64,000 bases of DNA, taken from positions 174,779 to 238,778 of the forward strand of contig CAVRXV010000001.1 in the NCBI GenBank assembly GCA_963725255.1. The letters run 5' to 3'. Below are positions 1 through 8,618 of this stretch, piece after piece (positions within the stretch are counted from its first letter, which is position 1; each line of letters starts with the position of its first letter). Position numbers and translations under genes: made by a program. The stretch comes from JAIEPX01 sp963725255 (GTDB lineage Bacteria; Pseudomonadota; Gammaproteobacteria; JAIEPX01). Under the pieces are notes generated by a model, which was not told the origin of the DNA, did no database searches, and saw only the letters and a list, made by a program, of their open reading frames with translations.

Positions 1-3
1 GAA

Positions 4-1308
4 ATGCTTGATTTTATCTACAAAATGTTTTTGCTGAAGCATATCGAAAAATTGAATGGACCTTACCAGCCAAATGTTTTAAAGAAAATAGAATTAGCTA
101 TCATTTTCAACCAATCAGTCAATGATATTTTAAAAATGTGCGCAGACGAAAAGAGATTGATTAATCATGCATTTATTTGTTCATTAAAATATAATCGACA
201 ACCTTTGTATGACGAGCTACTTAAAAAATGTCCTGAAACAGATTGTAAAGATGAAGGAAAATGGCGCGAAGTTTTCTATGCCAGACCCATCAATTTTGCA
301 GCAAAATTTGCAAACATTGATGCTATCAAAAAACTCAAGAGTTGTGGTGTTAACATCAACAGATTGGGTGCCCAGCAAAGTATACACTATAATTGCCCAT
401 TACATATTGCAGCAATGCACGGTAATCTTAGATTATTTCGAGAATTATTGGCATTAGGTGCAGATATCAGAGCACTGAATGCTCTTCGCAAAAATCCTTT
501 AAGTATCGCAATTGAATTTGGTCAACTTAATATTGTCAAAGAATGTTTAAATAGACGAAAAGAAATCAAAAATGTGAATCCGGACTATTTACTGTATGTG
601 GCAGCTGAATATGGTCAGAAAGAAATCGTTAACTATCTAATCCATGTAGAACACGCTCAGGTCACTGCTGAACATGTACTTGCTGCGGCATTATCTGGAA
701 ATGTAACTCACGATGACAGATATTTTGAGGTAATTAACATTCTTTTGGAATATAATCCACTTGCTCTTGCTCATGATGTCGATATCATGAAAGCCATTAA
801 CCCAGTTGCTACAGCATGGGGATTGGGCTTTGATAATGCTACAGCTAAGCAGATTAAAGTGTTTAGAGCAAACGATATTATGCGAAAGGTACTGAGCATT
901 GCAATAGCTTGTCAGTATGATGAAACAGTTAAAGCATTATTAAATACAAACCCAAGCAAAGATGTGCTAATTGAGGCCTTGAGATATGCCCAAAATAAAT
1001 TATCACCTTCAGCTAAAACTATACGTATCAAATTGTTGGAAATGTATATAGCACAAAATCTAGAAGAGGCAAAAACAAACACACACAAAAGCAGGCTTCC
1101 ATTTTTTAATACACCACTAGGTGCGTCAATCGCATTGAAAACGAGCGTAGCTACGAAACAAATAGCACAAGAAAATGGGATGAAAGTTGAATTTACTGAA
1201 GAAGAAAAAAAGGCCCTACTAGAAGGAGAATTAGGGAATATTATCGATCCTTTAGGCAAGGAGCATTTTACCACACTCAAAGATTGGCTAAATAACCGTT
1301 TTAATTAA
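4..1308 (+). CDS. Ankyrin-repeat protein, possibly 5'-truncated by the window edge
   Basis: A 434-residue protein with ankyrin-type helical repeats. The clearest lie at about residues 95-190, with the typical pattern of 'PLHIAAMHGNLRLF' followed by 'LLALGADIRALNA', then 'PLSIAIEFGQLNIV'; further degenerate repeats follow to about residue 330. There is no signal peptide or membrane segment, so it is probably cytosolic or secreted by a specialised system. Ankyrin repeats bind proteins; in intracellular gammaproteobacteria such genes are often host-directed effectors, which is inference here. The first ATG lies only 4 bases into the window and no ribosome site can be seen, so the true start could be upstream. 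Function unknown beyond the repeats. Confidence 0.8.
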   Translation: MLDFIYKMFLLKHIEKLNGPYQPNVLKKIELAIIFNQSVNDILKMCADEKRLINHAFICSLKYNRQPLYDELLKKCPETDCKDEGKWREVFYARPINFAAKFANIDAIKKLKSCGVNINRLGAQQSIHYNCPLHIAAMHGNLRLFRELLALGADIRALNALRKNPLSIAIEFGQLNIVKECLNRRKEIKNVNPDYLLYVAAEYGQKEIVNYLIHVEHAQVTAEHVLAAALSGNVTHDDRYFEVINILLEYNPLALAHDVDIMKAINPVATAWGLGFDNATAKQIKVFRANDIMRKVLSIAIACQYDETVKALLNTNPSKDVLIEALRYAQNKLSPSAKTIRIKLLEMYIAQNLEEAKTNTHKSRLPFFNTPLGASIALKTSVATKQIAQENGMKVEFTEEEKKALLEGELGNIIDPLGKEHFTTLKDWLNNRFN

Positions 1309-1325
1309 TGTCAAACGATTTTAAG

Positions 1326-1457
1326 AAAGGGGTCAGGTCTAACATTGAAGGGCAAAAAAAAAGGGGTCAGATCTAATATCAATGCTTCGAGATGCTTGTT
1401 AGGTAAAAGTATTGATATTAGATCTGACCCCTTTCTTTTGTGACCCCTTTCTTCTTG
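1326..1457. repeat. GGGGTCAGATCTAA-type palindromic repeat cluster
   Basis: A perfect 24-bp inverted repeat (1360-1383 and 1411-1434) with a 27-nt loop carries the core GGGGTCAGATCTAATATC. A degenerate half-copy precedes it (1326-1350) and another GACCCCTTTCTT half-copy follows (1441-1454). Transcribed RNA would form a long hairpin ending in a T-rich stretch, so it could also terminate transcription of the ankyrin gene. The same core recurs at least eight more times in the window. Confidence 0.85.
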
Positions 1458-1530
1458 TGGCAATAAAGATAATTAATGCTGTAGATAGTGTGCTAGATTA
1501 TATGATAACAGATGACAGAAGGAGATTCTT

Positions 1531-3060
1531 ATGCGCATTAATCAAAATGAGTTTATTTTTCAAGATAGAACATTAGCAGTATCAGAGCTGTTGAAGATGA
1601 AAGTTGCACACTATTCTGCTTGGTTGGACAATCTGATGAGTATCGGTTGTTTAAAAGCAGAAGACAACGTGAAATGTCAATCTTTATTGGATAGTATTAA
1701 TCCCACTGAAGACTCTTTAAGTGCTATCAAACTGTTCTTAGATAGCCTTTATAAGGCTTACTCTGGAAATGAATCATTTAAGCGTATCGATGATTATTAC
1801 AGACCAGAGACACCTGAAATTAGAAAGATCAAAAGTGGGCTTGGTTACCAAATTGAGGGTGGGAAAAAGAGACCTAAATTAATGACCCTACCTCTATCAT
1901 CTCCTCCTGAAGCAACTCAAACTACTACTAGATCTGATGTTCAAGCTGTTATGAATCAGCCAACTATACAAAGTAATAGCACTCTCTTCTCAAGTGCACC
2001 TAAAAAAGCTGTAATGCCATCTCCCCTTCTTGCACCTATCGTTGCTAAGAGAACTAAAAAATATATCCCCACCAAAGAAGAGATCGATAAAGCAATAAGG
2101 ATTTTCCTCAGCGGCGATCTAAGTAGTTTTGAGTATAATAGCAAAGAACGTGCAGCCCAATCTTGGCGTCAGGCGAAATCTGCTCACTATCTTGCTTGGT
2201 TAAACAAATTAATAGAATCAAATTGTGTAGATATAGAAGATCGCGACCAGTGTGTGCTATTTAAGAATCAGATGGATACATCAAAAGACACGCTAAACAA
2301 ATTCGAAATTTATATTAGCGGCCTCTATTCACGTAATAAAAAAAACGCATTATTTTTAGAGCTTGATAAGCCTTTCAGAGAAACAGTTCCTATTCTTCAT
2401 CGAGGCGGATATGGTAGAAGCCGAGGCAACTACACTGTCACCAATAGATCAGAACAAGATAAACAACAAGCATGGGCCATTTCAGTGCTAGAAAATGCTG
2501 ACGATGATATAATATCTCATGTCAATGAAAGATTGTCGCAGTCCATGCAATTGGAAACTGAAAAAGCGGATATCGAGTTAGGTCTTGAGGAGCTTAAAAA
2601 ATCACTACAGAATCAATCCAGTTATTATGAACGTATTCGGAATGAAATAAATTACGTTCTGGATAATTTCAAAAGATCAATGGCCTCCGTATTTCCAGCA
2701 CCTGAGCCTCAAAACACGGGGTTTTTCTCAATATTTTCTTCTAAACAAAAAGTTCAGACGAAAAGAGATGAAGCTATAGCACTCTATGAATTATTTAAAG
2801 AAGTTTTTAAAAATCTTGAAACTGAACCAACTCCCGAAAATGCAGCTATCATTAAAGCTAATATTGAGGCTGTTAAAAACAACCCCGAAATGCTCAACCT
2901 AGAACAAGTACCTTTCGTTATTAAAAGGGCAACATATACGCTAGAAGCGATTAGTGATAAAGTGAATGATCTAGCGCTTTGTAGAGAAGAAATCAGGATC
3001 ATAACTGAAAAAATACGCACCCTTTCGGCAGATAGGCCTACTCAGTTGGAACGATGGTAA
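1531..3060 (+). CDS. Unknown protein with an internal duplication and C-terminal coiled coil
   Basis: 509 residues, not recognised. Two diverged copies of one domain are visible: about residues 15-95 ('KMKVAHYSAWLDNLMSIGC' ... 'FLDSLYKAY') and about 195-280 ('QAKSAHYLAWLNKLIESNC' ... 'YISGLYSRN'). Each has the pattern AHYxAWLxxLxxxxC and ends in a short Tyr-containing helix. They are joined by a Pro/Thr/Ser-rich linker (about 115-180). Residues about 340-380 and 480-505 are likely coiled coil. No signal peptide or membrane segment. A good ribosome site (AGAAGGAG) precedes the ATG by about 7 bases. The soluble, repeat-bearing, linker-rich architecture is typical of secreted effectors, but that is inference. 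Confidence 0.7.
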   Translation: MRINQNEFIFQDRTLAVSELLKMKVAHYSAWLDNLMSIGCLKAEDNVKCQSLLDSINPTEDSLSAIKLFLDSLYKAYSGNESFKRIDDYYRPETPEIRKIKSGLGYQIEGGKKRPKLMTLPLSSPPEATQTTTRSDVQAVMNQPTIQSNSTLFSSAPKKAVMPSPLLAPIVAKRTKKYIPTKEEIDKAIRIFLSGDLSSFEYNSKERAAQSWRQAKSAHYLAWLNKLIESNCVDIEDRDQCVLFKNQMDTSKDTLNKFEIYISGLYSRNKKNALFLELDKPFRETVPILHRGGYGRSRGNYTVTNRSEQDKQQAWAISVLENADDDIISHVNERLSQSMQLETEKADIELGLEELKKSLQNQSSYYERIRNEINYVLDNFKRSMASVFPAPEPQNTGFFSIFSSKQKVQTKRDEAIALYELFKEVFKNLETEPTPENAAIIKANIEAVKNNPEMLNLEQVPFVIKRATYTLEAISDKVNDLALCREEIRIITEKIRTLSADRPTQLERW

Positions 3061-3254
3061 TGACGAAAATAATTCGAGTCCCCTGATTCAGCTGACTTTT
3101 CACGGTTATCTGGCCACCCAGTTGCTCAATTAGACCTGCCCCCTTTATTTTGCTTTATTCTTGAACTAACTTGATACCTGAGTGTCTTCACGATCGAGAT
3201 CATCATAAATGCTCGTTATCTCGCGATAATTCAATAATTTAACATTAGAACAAT

Positions 3255-3630
3255 CTAAGGGGTCAAATCTCCATTTGACGATCCCATCGTTTCCTTGTGG
3301 CGCTTATTTACCATTATTTTCTGGTGTCAATTTAACGATTGCAAAGCTTCGATGTATTTTTCACGGTATTTTTTTTCTTGGTTAATTTTTGACTCAAAAT
3401 GATAGGCCGCACTACTGACAGTTTGATAGCACTTTAGTGCCTATCTCACCAATCTCACCAATCTCACCATCTGTCAACTTATCTCACCAATATCACCACC
3501 CACCACAATCAATAACCCACTCTGTTTTCCCGGCCTTGATTCAGGGCTAAGTCAAATCCCTGTTTCATTATATTTGCAATTAGCATCGCGCAGTTTCTGG
3601 AATCATCAAATGGAGGTTTGACCCCCTTAG
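3255..3630. repeat. 376-bp element bounded by GGGGTCAAATCTCC inverted repeats, with a coding remnant
   Basis: The gene-free stretch 3061-3626 contains a pair of near-perfect ~28-bp inverted repeats (3255-3282 and 3602-3630) with core GGGGTCAAATCTCCATTTGA. The right arm supplies the TAA stop of the PIN-toxin gene. Inside, on the minus strand, about 3340-3450 reads without stops as a Lys/Tyr/Glu-rich peptide ending 'KYREKYIEALQSLN' and a TGA, which may be the tail of a lost gene. A 9-bp tandem repeat (TCTCACCAA, three copies) lies at about 3444-3470. The element looks like a decayed mobile unit; bases 3061-3254 hold nothing recognisable. Confidence 0.6.
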
Positions 3631-4064
3631 GTTGAAAGATAAGTATCATCAATAAATGGATTAACGATTTTTACGCCAGCGATTTCTTGGTGGTGATTAA
3701 AATCTTCAGAAAGTAATATGCTTGCGCCAGCGTCGCGTGCCGTTGACCAAAGCATGGCGTCCCAAAAGGATAATTGATATTTCTGTGCGCTAGTGACCGC
3801 TCGTAACAGGGTACCCGCCTTGGCAGTTGCCACTGGAAATAATGCATACCAATCTTCAATTTGCTCAGCTGCAACTTCCGGCGACAAATATTTTTTACGA
3901 GTCGTTGCGTGATAAAATTCAGAGAGTGCTTGTAATGTAATGACGCAATCTAATGAGGTCACTTTTTGCATAATTTTTTGCGCAGCATTATGACGTGCCT
4001 TGTCGCGCGTATCAAAGGCATAAATTAAGATGTTGGTATCTAGAGTAATGCGCTCAGCGATCAT
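3627..4064 (-). CDS. vapC: PIN-domain ribonuclease toxin (VapC-like)
   Basis: 145 residues, the usual VapC length. The PIN acidic residues are all visible: Asp9 (LDTNILIYA), Glu49 (ALSEF), Asp102 (FWDAML) and Asp121 (LSEDF). These bind Mg2+ and cleave RNA (in known VapCs, often tRNA). The gene overlaps the upstream antitoxin by 11 nt, the normal translational coupling of a type II toxin-antitoxin module. The stop codon lies in the end of a dispersed GGGGTCA repeat. The family is clear; the RNA target cannot be read from the sequence. Confidence 0.9.
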   Translation of the reverse strand: MIAERITLDTNILIYAFDTRDKARHNAAQKIMQKVTSLDCVITLQALSEFYHATTRKKYLSPEVAAEQIEDWYALFPVATAKAGTLLRAVTSAQKYQLSFWDAMLWSTARDAGASILLSEDFNHHQEIAGVKIVNPFIDDTYLST

Positions 4065-4302
4065 AGAGATCCTCTCGGTTTAATTTGCCTTCTTTATAAT
4101 CAAATCCTTTTTTCATGCGGGCTCTGGTTCTCGCCAGAGCCGCTTTTTGATTTGCTGTTAATGATGAAGCTTTGCCTATGGGAATTAATCGGGCAATGGG
4201 TGTGCCCCGTCGAGTAATAACGATTTCTTCGCCTTGTTCGACCATCTGAACATAGTCAGTAAACTGCTGATTCATTTCTCGTAGACCTACTTGTATGCCC
4301 AT
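4054..4302 (-). CDS. Phd/YefM-type antitoxin of the PIN toxin
   Basis: 82 residues. The N-terminal part ('VGLREMNQQFTDYVQMVEQGEEIVITRRGTPIARLIP', given here only as the hallmark 'EEIVITRRGTPIARL') is the Phd/YefM DNA-binding fold: strand, helix, then the 'GEEIVITRRGTPIA' beta hairpin. The basic C-terminal half would wrap the toxin. It is the first gene of the operon, preceded by a Shine-Dalgarno AGGAGG and by a promoter overlapped by a 20-bp perfect palindrome, so autorepression by the antitoxin or the complex is likely. Confidence 0.9.
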   Translation of the reverse strand: MGIQVGLREMNQQFTDYVQMVEQGEEIVITRRGTPIARLIPIGKASSLTANQKAALARTRARMKKGFDYKEGKLNREDLYDR

Positions 4303-4328
4303 AACTAACCTCCTGAGTTGTCATTATA

Positions 4329-4357
4329 ATTGTAGTACGTACTACAATGCTTGTCAA
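4329..4357 (-). promoter_or_regulatory. Promoter and operator of the PIN toxin-antitoxin operon
   Basis: Read on the minus strand: a consensus -35 TTGACA (4352-4357), a 17-bp spacer and a -10 TACAAT (4329-4334). The spacer and -10 are covered by a perfect 20-bp palindrome, ATTGTAGTACGTACTACAAT (4329-4348). A dimeric antitoxin bound there would block RNA polymerase directly. A second possible -10, TATAAT, lies just downstream. Confidence 0.85.
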
Positions 4358-4500
4358 ATTCAGAAGATTGGAGAAATAGTACCCTACTTGATGATCATTA
4401 CAATACCGTATTGGCGAGGATCTGCCCCCTTAGCCTCCTTGACAATCACCCCCAACTAACTTAATGTCTCTCTAATGATAGACAATCAAGGATGATTAAA

Positions 4501-4710
4501 ATGTCAAGCAAACACGCATTGACCGTAGCTGAGCAATTAAAAGAAAATTTTGATGCCATACGTGCAGATGATATGCAAATCTTAAAGAATGAGATTAAAG
4601 AAACAGAAGCTTTTCTTGCAAGTCTTAGTTCTAGATCCATGAGTCGAGGATCGAAACCCGCCGTGAAAAACACAGATCCCGATCCGTCATTTCTACCAAC
4701 AAAAAAATAA
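4501..4710 (+). CDS. Small hypothetical protein
   Basis: About 69 residues from the ATG at 4501, which is preceded at the right distance by AAGGA; an ATG at 4492 overlaps that site and is a poorer start. The N-terminal 45 residues predict as one long charged helix ('EQLKENFDAIRADDMQIL'), followed by a basic, Pro-containing tail. No family recognised. It converges with the unknown gene on the other strand, the two stop codons lying side by side. Confidence 0.5.
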   Translation: MSSKHALTVAEQLKENFDAIRADDMQILKNEIKETEAFLASLSSRSMSRGSKPAVKNTDPDPSFLPTKK

Positions 4711-4711
4711 T

Positions 4712-6427
4712 TTAGTGTGCCAAAATACGAACGTTTTCTGCCCGAATGTTTTCTTCTATTTGGCCTACCAACTCTGCAGGCGTAATATTTCTGGATATAC
4801 CATCTTGCTCCACAGTAAGATTAATATTTTTCTTTAGCATCCAAACAATCAGTTGGCTACACGATTGAAAAGTTTCTTGAAGTTGAATGTTCTCATGACC
4901 TCTACTTTTCATCACTGCCGCAAGGCGATTAAAAACAAAGTATTCCATCTTTGCATCATTATGATCAACACTAAAGATGCTACATAAACGCAGCACATAG
5001 ATCCTCAAATCAATCAACTTGTTTATAGAGTTAGTTCGAGCAAGAATAGATTGATCCATCATCTGCAACAACGTTGTCACTCTTTGGTCATTAAACGCAG
5101 GAGTATTTGCGTATTTAGCATAGATTTTACCCTTAAGATCTATCAATCTTTGTCTTGATCCTATCCGGACACCAGTGTACTTTATTATCTGAGATAAAGT
5201 AAAATAGGCTAATGCTACTTCGTGGCTTAGAATTGCAGGACTAATAAACAAATCACAGGCTCTATTAAAATCGTGCTGAGATAATCCGCCTTTTACACAA
5301 TTATTCAATAGCTCTTTTTCTAAGTTCAATAATTCAAGCCGTCTTTTAACATACGGATAAACATTTGGCTCAGGTTGTACCTCGACGAAATCGAGTATAC
5401 TCTGTTGTCTGACCCTACGGGCATTAATAACTTCTGACAGAGTACCGTTGTAGAATATTCTGAAGGAAGGTAATAAATCATCAGTCTCAGCACCCAACTT
5501 CGCCACAAAACTTTCATATTCAGCTATTAAATGTCTTTTTTGCTGTTCGCTATCAACGGTAATAATCAGACATTGCTTACCTAATCCATCAGGCCATCGG
5601 CGAACGAATTTATCTGAGGAAAACTGTTTCATGATTTTTGTAGGATAGCTGATCATATTCTTCACGGAACCTAGAGAGCTTTTGCTAACAATATGAACCG
5701 GCGAAAACTCCCCATTTCTATCCTTAACTACCGCTGATACCCAGGTAGGATAATAACGGTGATCTGTCAGTAATCTGTATAAATAAAACTGATTATACGG
5801 ATTAAGCATTCCTTGAATAACGATCTCTTCATGTGAAGGATAGATACCCCAATACCGTTGTCCTCTATTATCTGCACAGAGAAAACGAGCGCCTTCCTTG
5901 TAAAGTAATTCTAATAGTATTTTTTTCTTGGTATTAATAGGCCTGGTCAGAAATTCTGCACAAGGATAATCTCTGTTTTCATAGACACTGAGGTGTAAAC
6001 GCTCTGCTACAGGAGCTTGTTGAACTGGAGCAGGAGCAACAACTAACACTTCAGGAATTTCTTGGCGTAACGCAGGCTCTTCTTCAGCTCGATTATTCAG
6101 AATCTCCTCGTCAAGCATTAGATCGTCATAATTTAGATCCAGTCTGATCTCATCTGCACGTGCATACCTATCCTCCGAAAGCGCAACCAATGTTTCTGCC
6201 TCTACCAAGCACGAGGCATCCACAAATTCAATCGCTTGCTTTGGACTATCTAGTTGACCCTCTTCTTCATCTAAATTCAGCACTCGAGGAGAGAGCAAAG
6301 ATCCCTGTCTTGGTGATCTGAGAAACCGCGGACTGGCTATTGCGTCCCTAGTAGGAGTATTTTCTTTAGAATTATACTGCTCTCCAAGACCGTAAAATAT
6401 TTTTTTACTCTCTCTGTTTCTCTTCAT
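4712..6427 (-). CDS. Unknown 571-residue soluble protein, effector-like
   Basis: No family recognised. The N-terminal ~140 residues are low-complexity and probably disordered, with Ser/Pro/Arg near the start ('SPRFLRSPRQGSLLSPRV') and acidic stretches later. A folded part starts near residue 145 and includes aromatic-rich segments around 190-240. The C-terminal half is largely helical and contains two Cys-rich helices. There is no signal peptide or transmembrane segment. The start is supported by GAGGG upstream. Genes with a disordered head and a unique helical body, standing alone between housekeeping genes, are common among Dot/Icm-type effectors; this is inference, not a family match. Confidence 0.65.
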   Translation of the reverse strand: MKRNRESKKIFYGLGEQYNSKENTPTRDAIASPRFLRSPRQGSLLSPRVLNLDEEEGQLDSPKQAIEFVDASCLVEAETLVALSEDRYARADEIRLDLNYDDLMLDEEILNNRAEEEPALRQEIPEVLVVAPAPVQQAPVAERLHLSVYENRDYPCAEFLTRPINTKKKILLELLYKEGARFLCADNRGQRYWGIYPSHEEIVIQGMLNPYNQFYLYRLLTDHRYYPTWVSAVVKDRNGEFSPVHIVSKSSLGSVKNMISYPTKIMKQFSSDKFVRRWPDGLGKQCLIITVDSEQQKRHLIAEYESFVAKLGAETDDLLPSFRIFYNGTLSEVINARRVRQQSILDFVEVQPEPNVYPYVKRRLELLNLEKELLNNCVKGGLSQHDFNRACDLFISPAILSHEVALAYFTLSQIIKYTGVRIGSRQRLIDLKGKIYAKYANTPAFNDQRVTTLLQMMDQSILARTNSINKLIDLRIYVLRLCSIFSVDHNDAKMEYFVFNRLAAVMKSRGHENIQLQETFQSCSQLIVWMLKKNINLTVEQDGISRNITPAELVGQIEENIRAENVRILAH

Positions 6428-6531
6428 GGCGTTAACCCTCTAACTATATTTATTACTTTAGCTTTTTTCATTAAGCTTATGATTATAATCAAAAATTGCC
6501 TGAAGGTAAAGCCCTGAGATTCAATAGGAAA

Positions 6532-6544
6532 GGGGTCAGATCAT
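6532..6544. repeat. Single GGGGTCAGATC repeat arm
   Basis: AAGGGGTCAGATC lies downstream of the mutL stop. Only a weak second arm is visible nearby, so this is probably a decayed copy of the dispersed palindrome. Confidence 0.5.
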
Positions 6545-6603
6545 GCCTGATATCTCAGTGAGCTTGTAAGCAAAAAGTTTTCTTGCAATTAATATCGCTA
6601 ACC

Positions 6604-8586
6604 TCAACGGCCACGCAAAAAAAGCTTATCTAATTCCGCTAAACTCATTTGAGACCACGTAGGTCGACCATGATTGCATTGTCCCGAACGCTCCGTGCGT
6701 TCCATATCGCGAAGTAAATTATTCATCTCTGTTATTGTTAGTGCACGATTGGCGCGAACAGATCCGTGACAAGCCATAGAAGACAATAATTCGTTCATAT
6801 GAGACTCAACTCGCTCACTATTTTCATACGTTAATAAATCAGCAATAACATCTTTCACAAGCTGAGCAATATCAGCGTTTTGCAATAATGTGGGTACATG
6901 GCGCACTACTAAGCTCGTCTCACCATGACGTTCAACGGTTAAACCTAAACGAGAAAAAGTGTCAGAAAATTCTTCCGCACAATCCGCTTCTTGAGCCGTT
7001 ACAGAAACTGTCACCGGAATCAACAATGTTTGAGCAATGATTTTCCCCGTAGCATATTGAGATTTTAATTTTTCGTAATTAATACGCTCGTGAGCGGCAT
7101 GCATATCAACAATAATTAATCCTTGAGCATTTTCAGCTAAAATATAAATACCTTTTAATTGTGCTAATGCAAATCCTAGCGGCGGAATTTCTGATGAAGC
7201 ACTCTGCTCTTCTATTTTTGCAATGTCAGAATGTTGAGAATTAAATTGTTCAGTTAATTCATCGGCTGTTGCATGCATTGTCGTGTAGGCAGCCATATGT
7301 TCTTCTACAAGATGTGATTTTTTTGCAGCGGATGCTCGATCATAATAAGAGGACATTTCTGAAGATTGAGCCCCAGAATAGCTTGTTCTACCTACGCTGC
7401 TTCGATAGGGAGATTCATTTCTTTCTGGCTCACTCTGATTACTTGAGAGAAACAAAACACCCTGTTCTGGCGCTGGGGATAATGATGTATTTAAAGCTGA
7501 TACGGTATTCAACAAATCAGAACGCTCAGTTGAATGAGCGAAAGAATTAGCACTTTTTTCGTTCATTCGTGCAATTTGTTGTTCAGGTGAATTTTCTGCC
7601 AAAACCCGTTGCACACTTCGACGAATAAAATCATGTACTAATCGACTTTCCCGAAATCGCACTTCATGTTTTGTCGGATGCACATTCACATCAACGCAAA
7701 ACGGATCTAATTCTAAAAACAAAACCGCAACCGGATGTCGTCCGTGCATTAACACATCGTCATAGGCTTGACGAAGTCCGTGCGTCAATAATTTATCGCG
7801 CACGACTCGACCATTCACATAAAAGTATTGTTTGTCTGATTGTGTTCGAGAAAATGTGGGTAATCCTATCCAGCCCCAGAGGCGTAATCCTGCTGCTTCG
7901 CTGTCTATCGCGAGAGCGTGTTGCATAAAATCATCTCCACAAATACTCGCAACGCGAGATTCTTGTTGTTGTAATGTTGTTGCAATTTTACAGTTCAAAA
8001 TTGATTTTTGATTGTGTGTTAATGAAATGGCAATATCAAATCGACTCAATAATATTCGTTTGACCACTGTTTCAATATGCGAAAATTCTGTTTTATCCGA
8101 GCGTAAAAATTTACGACGCGCAGGTGTGTTAAAAAATAAATCACGCACTTCAATCGTTGTGCCTATAGGATGTGCAGCAGGAATAACATCTAAATTATCC
8201 ACTTGACCTTCGCTTTTTATTTGCCAAGCGCTAGATTCTCCCGCAATAGTTGATGTTAATGTTAATCGTGAAACTGCAGAGATACTTGCTAGGGCTTCAC
8301 CACGGAAACCTAAACTGAGTACATTTTCTAAATCTTCTACGCTCGATATTTTACTGGTCGCATGCCGATCCAACGCTAAAGTTAAATCTTCTTTGCCTAT
8401 TCCTGAGCCATTATCGCGGATTTTAATTAGTCCTAATCCACCCTGCTCTATTGCAATCTCAATTTCTGTGGCTCCAGCATCTAAACTATTTTCTAATAAT
8501 TCTTTAACAACAGCAGCAGGTCTTTCAACAACTTCACCCGCCGCAATTTGATTCGCTAATAAGGGATCAAGCCGATGTATTTTCAT
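6604..8586 (-). CDS. mutL: DNA mismatch repair protein MutL
   Basis: 660 residues. The N-terminal GHKL ATPase is complete: Glu29 and Asn33 in 'KELLENSLDAGA', 'DNGSGI', 'RHATSKI' and 'GFRGEALASI'. A variable linker (about 335-460) joins the C-terminal dimerisation domain. That domain carries the metal-binding endonuclease motif DxHAx2Ex4E as 'DMHAAHERINYE' at about 494-505, with the accompanying 'ACHGSVRA' and 'CNHGRPT' motifs near the end. This is the nicking type of MutL, found in bacteria without MutH, and unlike E. coli MutL. Met replaces the usual Gln in DQHA. The gene follows the amidase gene by 32 bp, the conserved gammaproteobacterial amiB-mutL pair. Confidence 0.97.
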   Translation of the reverse strand: MKIHRLDPLLANQIAAGEVVERPAAVVKELLENSLDAGATEIEIAIEQGGLGLIKIRDNGSGIGKEDLTLALDRHATSKISSVEDLENVLSLGFRGEALASISAVSRLTLTSTIAGESSAWQIKSEGQVDNLDVIPAAHPIGTTIEVRDLFFNTPARRKFLRSDKTEFSHIETVVKRILLSRFDIAISLTHNQKSILNCKIATTLQQQESRVASICGDDFMQHALAIDSEAAGLRLWGWIGLPTFSRTQSDKQYFYVNGRVVRDKLLTHGLRQAYDDVLMHGRHPVAVLFLELDPFCVDVNVHPTKHEVRFRESRLVHDFIRRSVQRVLAENSPEQQIARMNEKSANSFAHSTERSDLLNTVSALNTSLSPAPEQGVLFLSSNQSEPERNESPYRSSVGRTSYSGAQSSEMSSYYDRASAAKKSHLVEEHMAAYTTMHATADELTEQFNSQHSDIAKIEEQSASSEIPPLGFALAQLKGIYILAENAQGLIIVDMHAAHERINYEKLKSQYATGKIIAQTLLIPVTVSVTAQEADCAEEFSDTFSRLGLTVERHGETSLVVRHVPTLLQNADIAQLVKDVIADLLTYENSERVESHMNELLSSMACHGSVRANRALTITEMNNLLRDMERTERSGQCNHGRPTWSQMSLAELDKLFLRGR

Positions 8587-8618
8587 AATAGTTCCCTAGC
8601 AAAATAGCTAACTAGCCG

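Noticed and set aside
3440..3500. Short tandem TCTCACCAA repeats considered as a CRISPR-like array
   Set aside because: The units are contiguous 9-mers without spacers, there are only three to four copies, and no cas genes are present.
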